A stretch of 64,000 nucleotides of DNA from Bacillus sp. EB600 (GCF_024494385.1 NZ_JAEVLT010000006.1:124001-188000), one strand, 5' to 3'; shown: positions 8,547-17,657, counted from the first letter of the stretch. A program made the numbers and translations. Notes: a model not told the origin generated them from the sequence alone.

Positions 8547-10097
8547 ATGATGAAAAAAACAAAGATCATAAAATCGCTGTCCAAGTTACTCAATTCGGAA
8601 CCACAATTCAAAGAAAAGTCCAATGCACAGGTAGTGGACTTAAAAGAGCAAGATATTACCAGCAATTATGATCAAAATTTAGAGATCTTTAAGTCCATTT
8701 TTAGTATTCCTAAAAATATGGATGTCAAGGTACGTGAGTTTGCCATAGGTTCACGAAATTGTCGTGCATTTATGTTGTTCATAAGTACAATGGTAAACAT
8801 ACAGAATATTCAAGAAGGCATTATGGAAAAACTAGTTGGATATGAGCACTCTTTAGGAAAGATTCAAGATATTGTCTCATACCCAGTTGAAAAGACATCC
8901 ACCAAAATTGGAGAGATTGTCCAGTACCTTACTTGTGGCATGACGGCACTTTTTGTAGAAGGTGATGCTCAATGCTATTTATTTGAAACGACTCAAGTTC
9001 GGGGTCGTTCGATTGAAAAATCAGATAATGAAGTGATTATTAAAGGAGCAAAAGAAGCTTTTAACGAAAAAGTGATTGATAATATAGCCTTGGTCCGTAA
9101 AAAGATTAAAAATGAAAATCTTATTGTTGAGTTCTTTGTTCTTACGAAACGATCTAGAAACGATGTTTTTCTTGTTTATGAAAAAGACCTGGTGAATGAT
9201 GACTTGCTTCAAGCGATAAAAGATAGGTTGAAAGCTTCGTCTGAAACTGATAATATTCTCGATTTAAGTATGTTAGAGCAATATCTGGAGGAACGGCCCA
9301 GATCACTTTTTCCAACGCTCTTAAATACCGAACGTCCTGACCGGGCGGCCTCCTTCATTGAAGAAGGTCACGTTGTGTTATTAATGGAAAATTCACCCAG
9401 CTGCCTGATTATGCCTACGACCTTCTGGTCATTATTCCATTCTCCGGAAGACCATTACCTGCGTACGCCATATGGAAATTTCATTAGGATTTTGCGAATA
9501 ATTTCTTTATTTATTGCCATGTTTGCATCCTGTTCATATATTGCGATTACAAATTATCATGTGGGGATGATTCCACCTGATTTGTTGATGGCGGTTGCGG
9601 GGACAAGGGAACGTGTCCCTTTTCCTTCCATCATTGAAATCTTAATGATGGAATTGGCTTTTGAACTTATTCGCGAAGCCGGATTACGTGTGCCATCCCC
9701 GATTGGCCCGACGATCGGGATTGTTGGGGCCTTAATTTTAGGTCAAGCTGCGGTTCAAGCCAATATTATTAGTCCGATTGTCATCATTGTTATCGCCTTA
9801 AGCGGATTGAGCTCATTTATTATCAGTGATGTCAGCATGAACTTTGCTATTCGGATGAGCCGCTTCTTGTTTGTTTTTGCGGCAGGCTTTATGGGTGTTT
9901 ATGGGGTTACTGCATTATTTACTGTGTCCCTCTTTTATTTAGTCTCATTAAAATCATTTGGCACTCCTTATTTTGCACCTATGACACCGCATTTTTTTTC
10001 GTCAAAGGACTTACTTATCCGCCACGTTCCTGTAAAAGAAAGGTTTCGTCCAGGATATTTAAAACCAAAGGATATGGTCAAACAAAGAAAGGGATAA
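8547..10097 (+). CDS. Spore germination protein, GerA family A subunit
   Basis: A 516-residue GerAA/GerBA/GerKA-type receptor subunit. The start at 8547 follows GGGGGTGG; the frame is open to 8202 but that part overlaps the REP-like hairpin and the end of DUF429 and is not credible. A soluble N-terminal domain of about 250 residues includes the GMTALFVEGD region, then five membrane segments with the typical RTPYGNFIRILRI and PSPIGPTIGIVGALILGQ motifs. With the B and C subunits downstream it forms an inner-spore-membrane receptor that senses nutrients; the ligand cannot be read from sequence. Expression in the forespore is expected from the family. Confidence 0.9.
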   Translation: MMKKTKIIKSLSKLLNSEPQFKEKSNAQVVDLKEQDITSNYDQNLEIFKSIFSIPKNMDVKVREFAIGSRNCRAFMLFISTMVNIQNIQEGIMEKLVGYEHSLGKIQDIVSYPVEKTSTKIGEIVQYLTCGMTALFVEGDAQCYLFETTQVRGRSIEKSDNEVIIKGAKEAFNEKVIDNIALVRKKIKNENLIVEFFVLTKRSRNDVFLVYEKDLVNDDLLQAIKDRLKASSETDNILDLSMLEQYLEERPRSLFPTLLNTERPDRAASFIEEGHVVLLMENSPSCLIMPTTFWSLFHSPEDHYLRTPYGNFIRILRIISLFIAMFASCSYIAITNYHVGMIPPDLLMAVAGTRERVPFPSIIEILMMELAFELIREAGLRVPSPIGPTIGIVGALILGQAAVQANIISPIVIIVIALSGLSSFIISDVSMNFAIRMSRFLFVFAAGFMGVYGVTALFTVSLFYLVSLKSFGTPYFAPMTPHFFSSKDLLIRHVPVKERFRPGYLKPKDMVKQRKG

Positions 10098-10104
10098 ACA
10101 TCAT

Positions 10105-11214
10105 ATGAAGCAGCAGCCTGGAAAACTTGGTATCCGTGAATATGTGTCCATCGCGATTTTAATGGTTGGTTCAAAAGGAACTGAAGATACACCAAACACT
10201 ATATATAGTCAGGTACAAAATGCAGCATGGATGATCCCAATCGTATCTGCCGGTCTCGTTTTTATACCGCTCTTTTTATTATTAAAGACGATGTCGTTGT
10301 TTCAGGATAAAAGTGGGTTCTCTGTTATTCAAAATCTATTTGGAAAATACATCGGTTTTTTTGTTTGCCTGCTTTTGTTTGGCATTAATTCCTATGCCAT
10401 TTCGTTCGATTCTAGAACATATACGAATATTATTAGGTCGCTTTATTTTACAACGACGCCTACTTTAGTCATCTATGCCATCTTAATGTCCGTTTGTGCA
10501 TACGGTGCAAAAAAAGGAATTCAGCATGTCGGATCGGTTTCCTATCTTATTGTTTACTATGTTATCCTCTCCTTGATCATTGCGTTATTACTAGGTGCTC
10601 AAGATAGCACGCTTCAATCAATTTTTCCGATTTGGGGCCCTGGAAAATTTGAAATATTGAAGCAAAGTACAAAAAGCACAACGATTTTTGCTGATTTTTT
10701 TCTGTTCACCATGCTCATTCCCTACATCACATCAAACAAAGACTTTCGAAAAGGAACATGGATTGCTTTTGTTTCCGTAACCATCTCACTAAGTGCTTCT
10801 ATGCTCCTTTACATCTCTATGTTTGACGTATCTTTAGAAACAATTGGATATCCATTTCACACAGTCATACGTTATATTTCACTCGGAAGTTATCTTCCAA
10901 ATGTCGAGATTTTCTTTTTTGTTATCTGGATTATGGGGGCATTTATTCGTTTTTCAGCGTTTTTGTACATAAATGCGATGATGTTCGGTCATCTATTTAA
11001 AATTAAAGACTTTGAATACTTGATCCCATCACTGGCAGTGATTTATTTAATGATTGGAAGCATTCCGGAAACGCCACTTGAAGTTACTTTAGAATTTAAA
11101 CGGTTTATGGGGAATATAGGAGGACTTACGTTTAGTGCCATTGCGATTATTCTATGGTTAACTGCACTGTTAAAAGGAGAATTTAAGCATGCAAAAAACA
11201 AAAACAGTATGTAA
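10105..11214 (+). CDS. Spore germination protein, GerB family permease-like subunit
   Basis: A 369-residue protein with ten membrane segments, of the GerAB/YndE family, which is related to APC amino-acid transporters. The N-terminus carries the family pattern IREYVSIAILMVGSKGTEDTP. It starts seven bases after the A subunit ends and overlaps the C subunit by 26 bases, giving the usual A-B-C order. GerAB-type subunits bind germinants and control germinosome channel opening. The substrate is unknown. Confidence 0.9.
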   Translation: MKQQPGKLGIREYVSIAILMVGSKGTEDTPNTIYSQVQNAAWMIPIVSAGLVFIPLFLLLKTMSLFQDKSGFSVIQNLFGKYIGFFVCLLLFGINSYAISFDSRTYTNIIRSLYFTTTPTLVIYAILMSVCAYGAKKGIQHVGSVSYLIVYYVILSLIIALLLGAQDSTLQSIFPIWGPGKFEILKQSTKSTTIFADFFLFTMLIPYITSNKDFRKGTWIAFVSVTISLSASMLLYISMFDVSLETIGYPFHTVIRYISLGSYLPNVEIFFFVIWIMGAFIRFSAFLYINAMMFGHLFKIKDFEYLIPSLAVIYLMIGSIPETPLEVTLEFKRFMGNIGGLTFSAIAIILWLTALLKGEFKHAKNKNSM

Positions 11215-12436
11215 AATATTGGTGCTCCTCATCATGGCTTGCTTCTTATCAGGCTGTTGGGATCGTAAAGAACTTGAAGGGAATGCGTATGTCATCGGAT
11301 TGGGCCTTGATCATTCCAAACAAAAAGGAAAAATCACAGTAACGATGCTAATTGCCAATCCCGAAGTTGGCAGTATGCAAGGCGGTGGCGGTTCAACAGA
11401 AAAGCCCAGGGAAATTATCTCGTTTGATGCAAATGATATCATTGCCGCTAAAGCCACGGCCAATGCGGTTATCTCCCGTGATATTAATTATGAATTATTA
11501 AAGATCATTGTTGTTTCTGAAGAATATGCAAAAAATCCCAATTTTACCAGATCCATTACCGATGTCTTAAAAGATAAAGAAATTCGCCTGAGTACTTTTT
11601 TAGCAGTATCCAAAGAAAACGCTAGCGAGTATTTTAAACAAAACCGTCCAAAAATGGAAACAAGGCCGCATAAATATTTCCAATATATGGTGGATCATGG
11701 AATTGAAAATGGGCTCATACCTGATTCTTCGCTCTTTCGTTATTTTAAAACGATGAATAGGGGGACAGACCTTTTTTTGGCGATGTATACAACAGCACAG
11801 CCGGTAAAAAAGCCTAAAATTAAAGGGGAAGATGAATATATGGCAGGTCAATTGGATGTAAAAGGCGAGCTTGATGATACACAATTTCTTGGCTCAGCAG
11901 TCTTTAAAAATGGCGTGATGATTGATATATTAAATGGTCAAGATACACGCACTGTCAATATTCTCGATGATACAACCGACATTAAAGATATTTTGATCGA
12001 TATACCAAATCCTTTTCAGAAGAACCAGAAACAATATGCTGTCAGGGTCATGAAAACTGAAAATAATAAAGTGAAGATGAACTTAAAGGGTGCCAGACCA
12101 AAGATTTATATCACATTACCATTACAGTTTCAAATTATGTCAAACCCATCAATGGTCAACTTCGCAGATGATAAAAACAAACAACTGATAAAAAAACAAA
12201 TAGCCAAACATATGAAAACAGTTAATTATGAACTATTTAAAAAAACACAATCTCAATTAAAAGGAGTACCATTTCCTTTATCCCTGTATGCCCGGAAATA
12301 TTTTGGAACGATTCAAGAATATAAAAAGTTTAATTGGGGAAAATCGTATCTTAGAGCAGACATTATTGTAAAACCAGATATTAGCATAGTTGATTATGGT
12401 AAACAAACAAAAAAACCTGCAAAGGTGGGGAGTTAG
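11189..12436 (+). CDS. Spore germination lipoprotein, Ger(x)C family
   Basis: A 415-residue lipoprotein. A short basic start and a hydrophobic helix end in the lipobox LSGC with the modified cysteine at residue 23, followed by WDRKELE, the conserved GerC start of the mature protein. The rest is the three-domain GerAC-like fold; FLGSAVFKNGVMI is the family's central motif. It overlaps gerB by 26 bases, so all three subunits should be made in step. It completes an intact GerA-type receptor. Confidence 0.9.
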   Translation: MQKTKTVCKILVLLIMACFLSGCWDRKELEGNAYVIGLGLDHSKQKGKITVTMLIANPEVGSMQGGGGSTEKPREIISFDANDIIAAKATANAVISRDINYELLKIIVVSEEYAKNPNFTRSITDVLKDKEIRLSTFLAVSKENASEYFKQNRPKMETRPHKYFQYMVDHGIENGLIPDSSLFRYFKTMNRGTDLFLAMYTTAQPVKKPKIKGEDEYMAGQLDVKGELDDTQFLGSAVFKNGVMIDILNGQDTRTVNILDDTTDIKDILIDIPNPFQKNQKQYAVRVMKTENNKVKMNLKGARPKIYITLPLQFQIMSNPSMVNFADDKNKQLIKKQIAKHMKTVNYELFKKTQSQLKGVPFPLSLYARKYFGTIQEYKKFNWGKSYLRADIIVKPDISIVDYGKQTKKPAKVGS

Positions 12437-12437
12437 G

Positions 12438-12584
12438 TTGAATAAATTTTTCTTCGTTGTATTGTTTATCATTATCGCATATACCTTTGGCTTCTCCGTT
12501 TCCTTATGGAAGAATAAACAAAAAATAGGTGCAGTGGCTGTTTTTATCCTTATCCTGACGATGATTGTACTTCCGTTTTTTTAA
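12438..12584 (+). CDS. Small membrane protein after gerC (TTG start)
   Basis: A 48-residue ORF starting with TTG at 12438, one base after the gerC stop, with GGTGGGG seven bases upstream. It has two hydrophobic helices (about residues 3-21 and 31-47) joined by a short basic loop (LWKNKQK). Its placement and coupling point to a small accessory membrane subunit of the germinant receptor, comparable to the short proteins known from some ger operons. It lacks an ATG and is below common length limits, so automated annotation may omit it. No named family was recognised. Confidence 0.65.
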   Translation: MNKFFFVVLFIIIAYTFGFSVSLWKNKQKIGAVAVFILILTMIVLPFF

Positions 12585-12609
12585 TACTTATACATTGGAG
12601 GCAATAATT

Positions 12610-13611
12610 TTGAACACGAACAATGGCAGATTGACCTCAACAGAAATTACAAATTTACTGACACAATTCGAGCAGGAAACGATGTCCGTTTGTATTGGCA
12701 AATATGTATTAGCAACGGTAAAAGATCCTCAAATTCGTTCTGTCTTCCAATTTTCATTGGAAGTATCTGAAAAGCATTTGAAAAAAATGAAGGAATTTTT
12801 CAGTAAAGAAAATTTCCCTGTACCAAATGGTTTTACAGAAAAGGATGTAAACCTAGAGGCTCCTCCGTTATTTACAGATATCTTTTGGTTAGAATATCTA
12901 CACACTTTACTCCATATTGGATTATCTGGATATAGCATTTCCCTTAGTGTCTCAGTACGTAGAGATATTCGAGATTATTATTATCAATGCAATATTGATG
13001 CGATGGAAATATACAACCAAACAATTGATCTTCTTTTAGCTAAAGGCCTTTATGATCCACCCCCTTATTTCTCTGTACCCAAAAAGTCGGAATACATAAC
13101 AAGCTTAGGATATACGTTAGATGTGCTTGGCAAAAAAAGACCAATTAATTCAGCGGAAGCTGGACATATTTATATTAATTTAACAATGACCCGTTTAGCA
13201 AAGGGGATCTGTCTTGGATTTTATCAAGTAACAAAAAATAAAGAAGTTCGTCAATATTTGGAAAAGGTTTTACATACAATAAATAAAAATTTTGAAATTT
13301 TTTCTTCAATATTACATGAAGAAAATCTTCATGTTCCACCACTTTTGGATACAGAAGTTACAAATTCCACTGTCGCACCTTTCTCGGATAAACTGATAAT
13401 GCTCAAAGTGGGATTTCTATTGGGTGCATCACTTTCATATTATGGTACTGCTTTGGTTGCAAGTTTGAGAGTTGACTTAATAGGGCATTGCGAGGCAGCC
13501 ATTCTAAGAGGATTAAAACTTTTACCAAATTGGGGAACCATTATCATTAATAATGGATGGCTGGAAAAATTGCCAGATGCCGATGACCGTAAAAAACTAC
13601 CAAATAATTGA
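12610..13611 (+). CDS. DUF3231 family protein
   Basis: A 333-residue protein built of two similar helical halves of about 160 residues. Each half begins with a helix carrying a conserved EIT-type motif (TSTEITNLLTQFEQE; INSAEAGHIYINLTM). The start is a TTG at 12610 with TTGGAGG nine bases upstream. DUF3231 proteins are common in spore formers and have a ferritin-like four-helix look; their function is not established. It lies 25 bases after the small membrane ORF and probably shares the ger transcript. Confidence 0.75.
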   Translation: MNTNNGRLTSTEITNLLTQFEQETMSVCIGKYVLATVKDPQIRSVFQFSLEVSEKHLKKMKEFFSKENFPVPNGFTEKDVNLEAPPLFTDIFWLEYLHTLLHIGLSGYSISLSVSVRRDIRDYYYQCNIDAMEIYNQTIDLLLAKGLYDPPPYFSVPKKSEYITSLGYTLDVLGKKRPINSAEAGHIYINLTMTRLAKGICLGFYQVTKNKEVRQYLEKVLHTINKNFEIFSSILHEENLHVPPLLDTEVTNSTVAPFSDKLIMLKVGFLLGASLSYYGTALVASLRVDLIGHCEAAILRGLKLLPNWGTIIINNGWLEKLPDADDRKKLPNN

Positions 13612-13642
13612 GATCTTTTTCTATATCTAAAATAAAGTGGGA

Positions 13643-14353
13643 CTAATTCATATCATCCAAAATGTGATCGCCTATAGATGTTACAGCTTTTATTAAGATG
13701 ATCTCTCTATTTTTTACATCTGAATGGATATAGTTAAAAGTTGAGGAAATAGCTTCTGCAAGTTGGCTTTTTTTCAATAATTCACTATTTCGTGAAGGTT
13801 TATAATAAAGATACATCGGAAATCCGCCTTCGTTTGTAGGGAGTTCATACTGTATAGCTAACTTTTTCGCTCCCAGTCTTTCATAAAAGTTTATTCTTCT
13901 TTTTTGATTGTCAGGTTCTAGTCCTGCACGTTCTTCGGGAATTTCAACTTCGATAAAAATACCTGAAATGTCTCTCTGATAGGATTCGGCAATTTTAGTA
14001 AATAAAAGTGTCCCATACCCAGAATTTCGAAATCTTTTCACAATCGCTATATAATCAAGCCAGATTGCGTTTAGATGATCAATCTGATAAATAAATGCAT
14101 ATCCGATAATCCCATCAAATATCTGATGTTTTGCTAATAAAAGCTTGTAATTCTTTTTCATTATGAGCATTTCTAGTTGAGCATAATCTTTTAATTCACC
14201 GGCAGCAAAGTCCTCTTTAAGCATGGCATATACCTTGTTTAAATCCTTTAGGTTACCTTCGATAATTTCAATATCAATACCATTACCTTTATTTGTATCA
14301 TTTTCTTGAAAAGAATCTTTATCAAATACTATAGCTCCTTCAACATTACGCAA
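13643..14353 (-). CDS. GNAT family N-acetyltransferase
   Basis: A 236-residue protein with a GNAT domain in the middle. The acetyl-CoA binding motif A appears as IVKRFRNSGYGTLLFTKIAE (about residues 120-140), followed by the motif-B region NFYERLGAKKL. It converges on the DUF3231 gene with only 31 bases between stops. The N-terminal 30 residues and C-terminal 50 residues extend beyond the usual domain and are not recognised. GAGGGTGG lies about 13 bases before the ATG. The substrate is unknown. Confidence 0.75.
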   Translation of the reverse strand: MRNVEGAIVFDKDSFQENDTNKGNGIDIEIIEGNLKDLNKVYAMLKEDFAAGELKDYAQLEMLIMKKNYKLLLAKHQIFDGIIGYAFIYQIDHLNAIWLDYIAIVKRFRNSGYGTLLFTKIAESYQRDISGIFIEVEIPEERAGLEPDNQKRRINFYERLGAKKLAIQYELPTNEGGFPMYLYYKPSRNSELLKKSQLAEAISSTFNYIHSDVKNREIILIKAVTSIGDHILDDMN

Positions 14354-14586
14354 AGTTCGTCCACCCTCATGTTGTATAAATTACTTGCTTTATTAATTTA
14401 CTCTACTTTTATAATTTATTCTATTATAAAAATTGGATGAATACTGGGGGGAATTACATATTCTGATATTATCAAAAAAACGGTTGGAAAAGGAAGAGAA
14501 CTCAAGATGTATACATTCAAAAAGCATCTCTCAATGAATAGCAGAAACCTATCAAAAAGGCAGGGGTAAGGACGTTTTAACGTTGT
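14354..14586. other. Intergenic region, no gene seen
   Basis: AT-rich sequence between the divergent acetyltransferase and oxidoreductase genes. It should hold the promoter of the acetyltransferase. No ORF, repeat or convincing operator was seen here. Confidence 0.4.
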
Positions 14587-14627
14587 TTGACAAGTGTAAA
14601 TTAAAACATTAAAATTACCTCGAATTA
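14587..14627 (+). promoter_or_regulatory. Sigma-A-like promoter with an MhqR-like half box
   Basis: TTGACA at 14587-14592 and TAAAAT at 14610-14615 are separated by 17 bases. Immediately downstream, CCTCGAATT (14618 onward) matches half of the TATCTCGAATTCGAGATA-type palindrome found at other loci in this window. The placement over the start of transcription would suit repression. Confidence 0.5.
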
Positions 14628-14713
14628 AATATATTATAATTTAAGAAGTTCTTCGAAAAGAAACGCTTCCATAAAAAAGCTTAATAATTGATTGTCACAA
14701 GGAGGTTAGTGCT

Positions 14714-15709
14714 ATGAAATTTGAGAAAGTTCGTTGGGGCATTATTGGATGTGGTGATGTAACGGAAGTGAAAAGTGGGCCAGCCTTCCAAAAAATCGAA
14801 AACTCAGAGTTAGTTGCCGTTATGCGGAGAACTGGAGAACTTGCGAAAGACTATGCGGAACGGCACAATGTTTCAAAATGGTATGATGATGCCGCTGCGC
14901 TTATTAAAGACCCTAATATTGACGCCATTTATATTGCAACACCTCCAAGTTCACATAAAGAATATACAATCAAAGCGGCAAAGGCGGGAAAAATTGTTTA
15001 TGTAGAAAAGCCAATGGCAAAGAATTTCACTGAATGCCAAGAAATGATCGCTGCTTGCAAGGAAGCTGGAGTTCCATTATATGTTGCTTACTACCGCAGG
15101 GCACTGCCACGATTTGTTAAAATAAAAGAGCTGTTGGAAAATAAAACGATTGGAGACATTCGATTCGTCTCAACAACACAGTATCAAAAAGCTTCGGAAG
15201 ACGTGAAGGATTCTCGGAGTCTCCCGTGGCGAGTGCAACCCGAGTTAGCCGGGGGGGGGCTGTTTTTTGATTTAGCAAGCCATACGCTTGACCTGTTAGA
15301 TTTTTTGCTTGGGCCCATTCAGGCTCTGCAAGGTTTTGCATCTAATCAAGCAGGCTATTATCGTGCGGAAGATATTGTTACAGGTACATATCTATTTCAA
15401 TCTGGAATCCACGGTGTTGGTAATTGGTGTTTTTCTGCTTTTGAAAATATCGATGTAAATGAAATCGTTGGCAGCCTTGGGAAAATCACCTTTTCAACTT
15501 TTGGAAATGAGCCAATTGTTTTGATGACGGCTAACGGAACAGAGCAATGGAGTTTTGAGCCGCCACAGCACGTTCATCAACCCCTTGTGGAAACGATTGT
15601 GGCTGATTTAACGAGAGATAGCGGCCAGTGCCCGAGTACCGGAGAGACCGGTGCAAGAACGAACTGGGTCATGGGTGAGATGGTGAAGGATTATTATTTC
15701 ACAGATTGA
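14714..15709 (+). CDS. Gfo/Idh/MocA family oxidoreductase
   Basis: A 331-residue NAD(P)-dependent sugar oxidoreductase-type protein. The N-terminal Rossmann fold has WGIIGCGDVTE, and the family signature VYVEKPMAKN (EKP) follows at about residue 97. The C-terminal domain begins near residue 120. AAGGAGG lies eight bases upstream of the ATG. A second protein of the same family follows after 73 bases, so the pair may act on one sugar or polyol in sequence. A CTCGAATT half box at the promoter suggests MarR-type control. The substrate is unknown. Confidence 0.85.
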   Translation: MKFEKVRWGIIGCGDVTEVKSGPAFQKIENSELVAVMRRTGELAKDYAERHNVSKWYDDAAALIKDPNIDAIYIATPPSSHKEYTIKAAKAGKIVYVEKPMAKNFTECQEMIAACKEAGVPLYVAYYRRALPRFVKIKELLENKTIGDIRFVSTTQYQKASEDVKDSRSLPWRVQPELAGGGLFFDLASHTLDLLDFLLGPIQALQGFASNQAGYYRAEDIVTGTYLFQSGIHGVGNWCFSAFENIDVNEIVGSLGKITFSTFGNEPIVLMTANGTEQWSFEPPQHVHQPLVETIVADLTRDSGQCPSTGETGARTNWVMGEMVKDYYFTD

Positions 15710-15782
15710 TGATTTACTTAAAAGCCGGAGTGATATAAAGAAAACCACACGAAAAAAATATTAGATAATGAGGGACGTAAAG

Positions 15783-16901
15783 ATGAATGTAATTAAAGTG
15801 GGTGTAATTGGGATAGGAAATATGGGTAAATCACATGCCCTTCAGATAGATAAGGGACTTATTGATGGAGCCGTGTTAACAGCAGTTTGTGGTCGGGAAG
15901 CTCAACTCGAATGGATGAAAAATCATATGACAGATAGAGTCCAGTGCTATGTGGATGAAGAAGCCTTCTTTAATGAATCGGGTATTGAAGCGGTCATTAT
16001 TGCTACACCACATTACAGTCACCCGGAATTAGCAAAAAAAGCATTTGCAAAAGGAATGCACGTTCTTCTTGAAAAACCGGCTGGAGTGTATACGAAAGAT
16101 GTAACAGAAATGAATAAGGCAGCTGCTTCGAGTGGGAAAATATTTGCCATGATGTTTAACCAACGTACAAACCCTTTATATCAAAAATTACGTCAACTCA
16201 TTCAATCAGGTGAACTCGGTGAGATCAAACGGACAAATTGGATTGTTACAGATTGGTACCGTTCACAAAGTTATTATGATTCAAGTAAATGGCGAGCAAC
16301 ATGGAAAGGTGAAGGAGGCGGTGTATTATTAAACCAAGCCCCCCACCAATTAGACTTATGGCAATGGACGACTGGTTTAGTGCCAAAACGTGTCCATGCC
16401 TTCTGTCATTATGGTAAATATCACGATATAGAAGTCGAAGATGATGTCACTGCATATGTTGAATATGAGAATGGAGCGACAGGTGTGTTCATTACCTCAA
16501 CGGGTGAGGCGCCTGGGACAAATCGTTTTGAAATCGCAGGGGATCGTGGGAAAATGGTGATTGAAAATAATACTCTTACCTTTTTCCGCTTAACACAACC
16601 CGAACGAGAATTTAATGAATCCTATACTGGTGGTTTTGGGGAGCCGGAATGCTGGAAAATAGATATTCCTGTGGATGGACAGAACCGGGGGCACTTAGGG
16701 ATTATTCAAAATTGGATTGATACGATTTTGAAGGGTACTCCGTTGCTATCACCAGGTGAAGAAGGGGTACAAGGTGTACAATTAGCTAATGCTATTTACT
16801 TATCTTCTTGGTTAAATCAAACCATTGAATTGCCAATTAATGCTGATCTTTACTTAGAAAAATTACAAGAAAAAATCAATCAATCAACATTTCAAAACTA
16901 A
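15783..16901 (+). CDS. Gfo/Idh/MocA family oxidoreductase
   Basis: A 372-residue oxidoreductase with KVGVIGIGNMGKSH at the N-terminus and HVLLEKPAGV as the EKP motif. NQRTNPLYQKLR and GGGVLLNQAPHQLDLWQW are typical of the subgroup that includes YrbE-like and inositol-type dehydrogenases. The start at 15783 is chosen because GAGGGA precedes it; the alternative ATG at 15768 has no ribosome site. It follows a paralogous gene and is probably cotranscribed with it. The substrate is not known. Confidence 0.85.
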   Translation: MNVIKVGVIGIGNMGKSHALQIDKGLIDGAVLTAVCGREAQLEWMKNHMTDRVQCYVDEEAFFNESGIEAVIIATPHYSHPELAKKAFAKGMHVLLEKPAGVYTKDVTEMNKAAASSGKIFAMMFNQRTNPLYQKLRQLIQSGELGEIKRTNWIVTDWYRSQSYYDSSKWRATWKGEGGGVLLNQAPHQLDLWQWTTGLVPKRVHAFCHYGKYHDIEVEDDVTAYVEYENGATGVFITSTGEAPGTNRFEIAGDRGKMVIENNTLTFFRLTQPEREFNESYTGGFGEPECWKIDIPVDGQNRGHLGIIQNWIDTILKGTPLLSPGEEGVQGVQLANAIYLSSWLNQTIELPINADLYLEKLQEKINQSTFQN

Positions 16902-17031
16902 GGTATCCTTGAATAAGAAAGCACTTTTTCTGAATTGTATATAGACATACGAAAGTGACACTAATGGAATACGAGCCTGTCGACCATTTACACAATAAAA
17001 AATATAATGATTTAAATATGTACAAATGAAT

Positions 17032-17067
17032 AAAACCACCAGCTTAAATTTAAAGATTGGTGGTTTT
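17032..17067 (+). terminator. Hairpin terminator
   Basis: AAAACCACCA (17032-17041) pairs with TGGTGGTTTT (17058-17067), followed by a T-rich tract. It lies 130 bases after the second oxidoreductase gene and immediately before the pirin remnant, and could serve either strand. Confidence 0.6.
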
Positions 17068-17074
17068 GTGATTT

Positions 17075-17255
17075 TTCATGCCGTGTGCATAATCAAAGCC
17101 TGTTTGTGGTTCAACTAAATCATCATTGATCACTCATAAAACCCCAAAGTGGATATTTTAGGATTATAATATTCAGCAAATGGAAAATGAAATTTACTTC
17201 TTAACCATCCAAGGTTACTAGCACCCATGTTACTCTTTTCGAACTTTTTTAACAT
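17075..17255 (-). pseudogene. Pirin family remnant (N-terminal part only)
   Basis: On the - strand, from the ATG at 17253-17255, the frame reads NMGASNLGWLRSKFHF and FAEYYNPK, matching the start of the intact pirin gene at 32730-33428 almost residue for residue. A one-base deletion then shifts the frame; in the shifted frame VINDDLVEPQTGF continues the match but after a stop codon. Homology ends after about 60 of 232 residues. It is a decayed second copy of the pirin gene, truncated at its 3' end. Confidence 0.8.
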
Positions 17256-17309
17256 ACTTTTTTCTCCCATCTACTTTAATATATTTAATTAATTTATTTT
17301 TAATTTTGA

Positions 17310-17459
17310 TGGGTTTGTTTAAAGCAACAGACAGAAACAGTAAGAGAAAAAGCTGTAAATGGTCTTGGTATGCTGCTGTGTCAGACAACCAGTACATTTG
17401 AATTATGGACAGGTCAAAAAATGCAAGTGGAAAACAATAAAAGGCAATTGTTCGAGTAA
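17310..17459 (+). pseudogene. Shikimate dehydrogenase (AroE-like) C-terminal remnant
   Basis: The + strand frame ending at the TAA at 17457-17459 reads KAVNGLGMLLCQTTS, then FELWTGQKMQVE, the characteristic C-terminal signature of shikimate 5-dehydrogenases (NGLGML..Q....F..WTG). Only about 45 residues remain; the first 200 or more residues, with the catalytic Lys and Asp, are missing and no start is visible. It abuts the pirin remnant, so the two appear joined by deletions. Confidence 0.7.
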
Positions 17460-17473
17460 AATATTGTACTAAT

Positions 17474-17491
17474 AATCTCTAATTTGAGATA
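17474..17491 (+). promoter_or_regulatory. MhqR-like operator
   Basis: AATCTCTAATTTGAGATA matches the B. subtilis MhqR box TATCTCGAATTCGAGATA at 15 of 18 positions. A second partial copy (AATCTGAGATA) follows within ten bases. It precedes the 19-codon ORF at 17540 and the YerD-like gene. Confidence 0.55.
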
Positions 17492-17539
17492 ATACAATCT
17501 GAGATAAAATATAAATAACATAAAGGAGAGTTTTTAAAA

Positions 17540-17599
17540 ATGAACTTATTAGTAGTTAAAGTTAAGAAAAGATTCGTCGATACCTTTTGGAACATTTAA
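17540..17599 (+). CDS. Short ORF or truncated gene start (19 codons)
   Basis: ATG at 17540 has AAAGGAGAG ten bases upstream, a better ribosome site than many full genes here, yet the frame ends after MNLLVVKVKKRFVDTFWNI. It may be a leader peptide for the gene at 17658 or the surviving 5' end of a lost gene. The beginning faintly resembles FMN azoreductases, whose genes are MhqR targets in B. subtilis, and an MhqR-like box lies just upstream. That identification is weak. Confidence 0.35.
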   Translation: MNLLVVKVKKRFVDTFWNI

Positions 17600-17657
17600 A
17601 TATAGTAATAATAGATTAATAGTATTTTGTATGTATAAAAAGGGGGGAATGTTTTTG

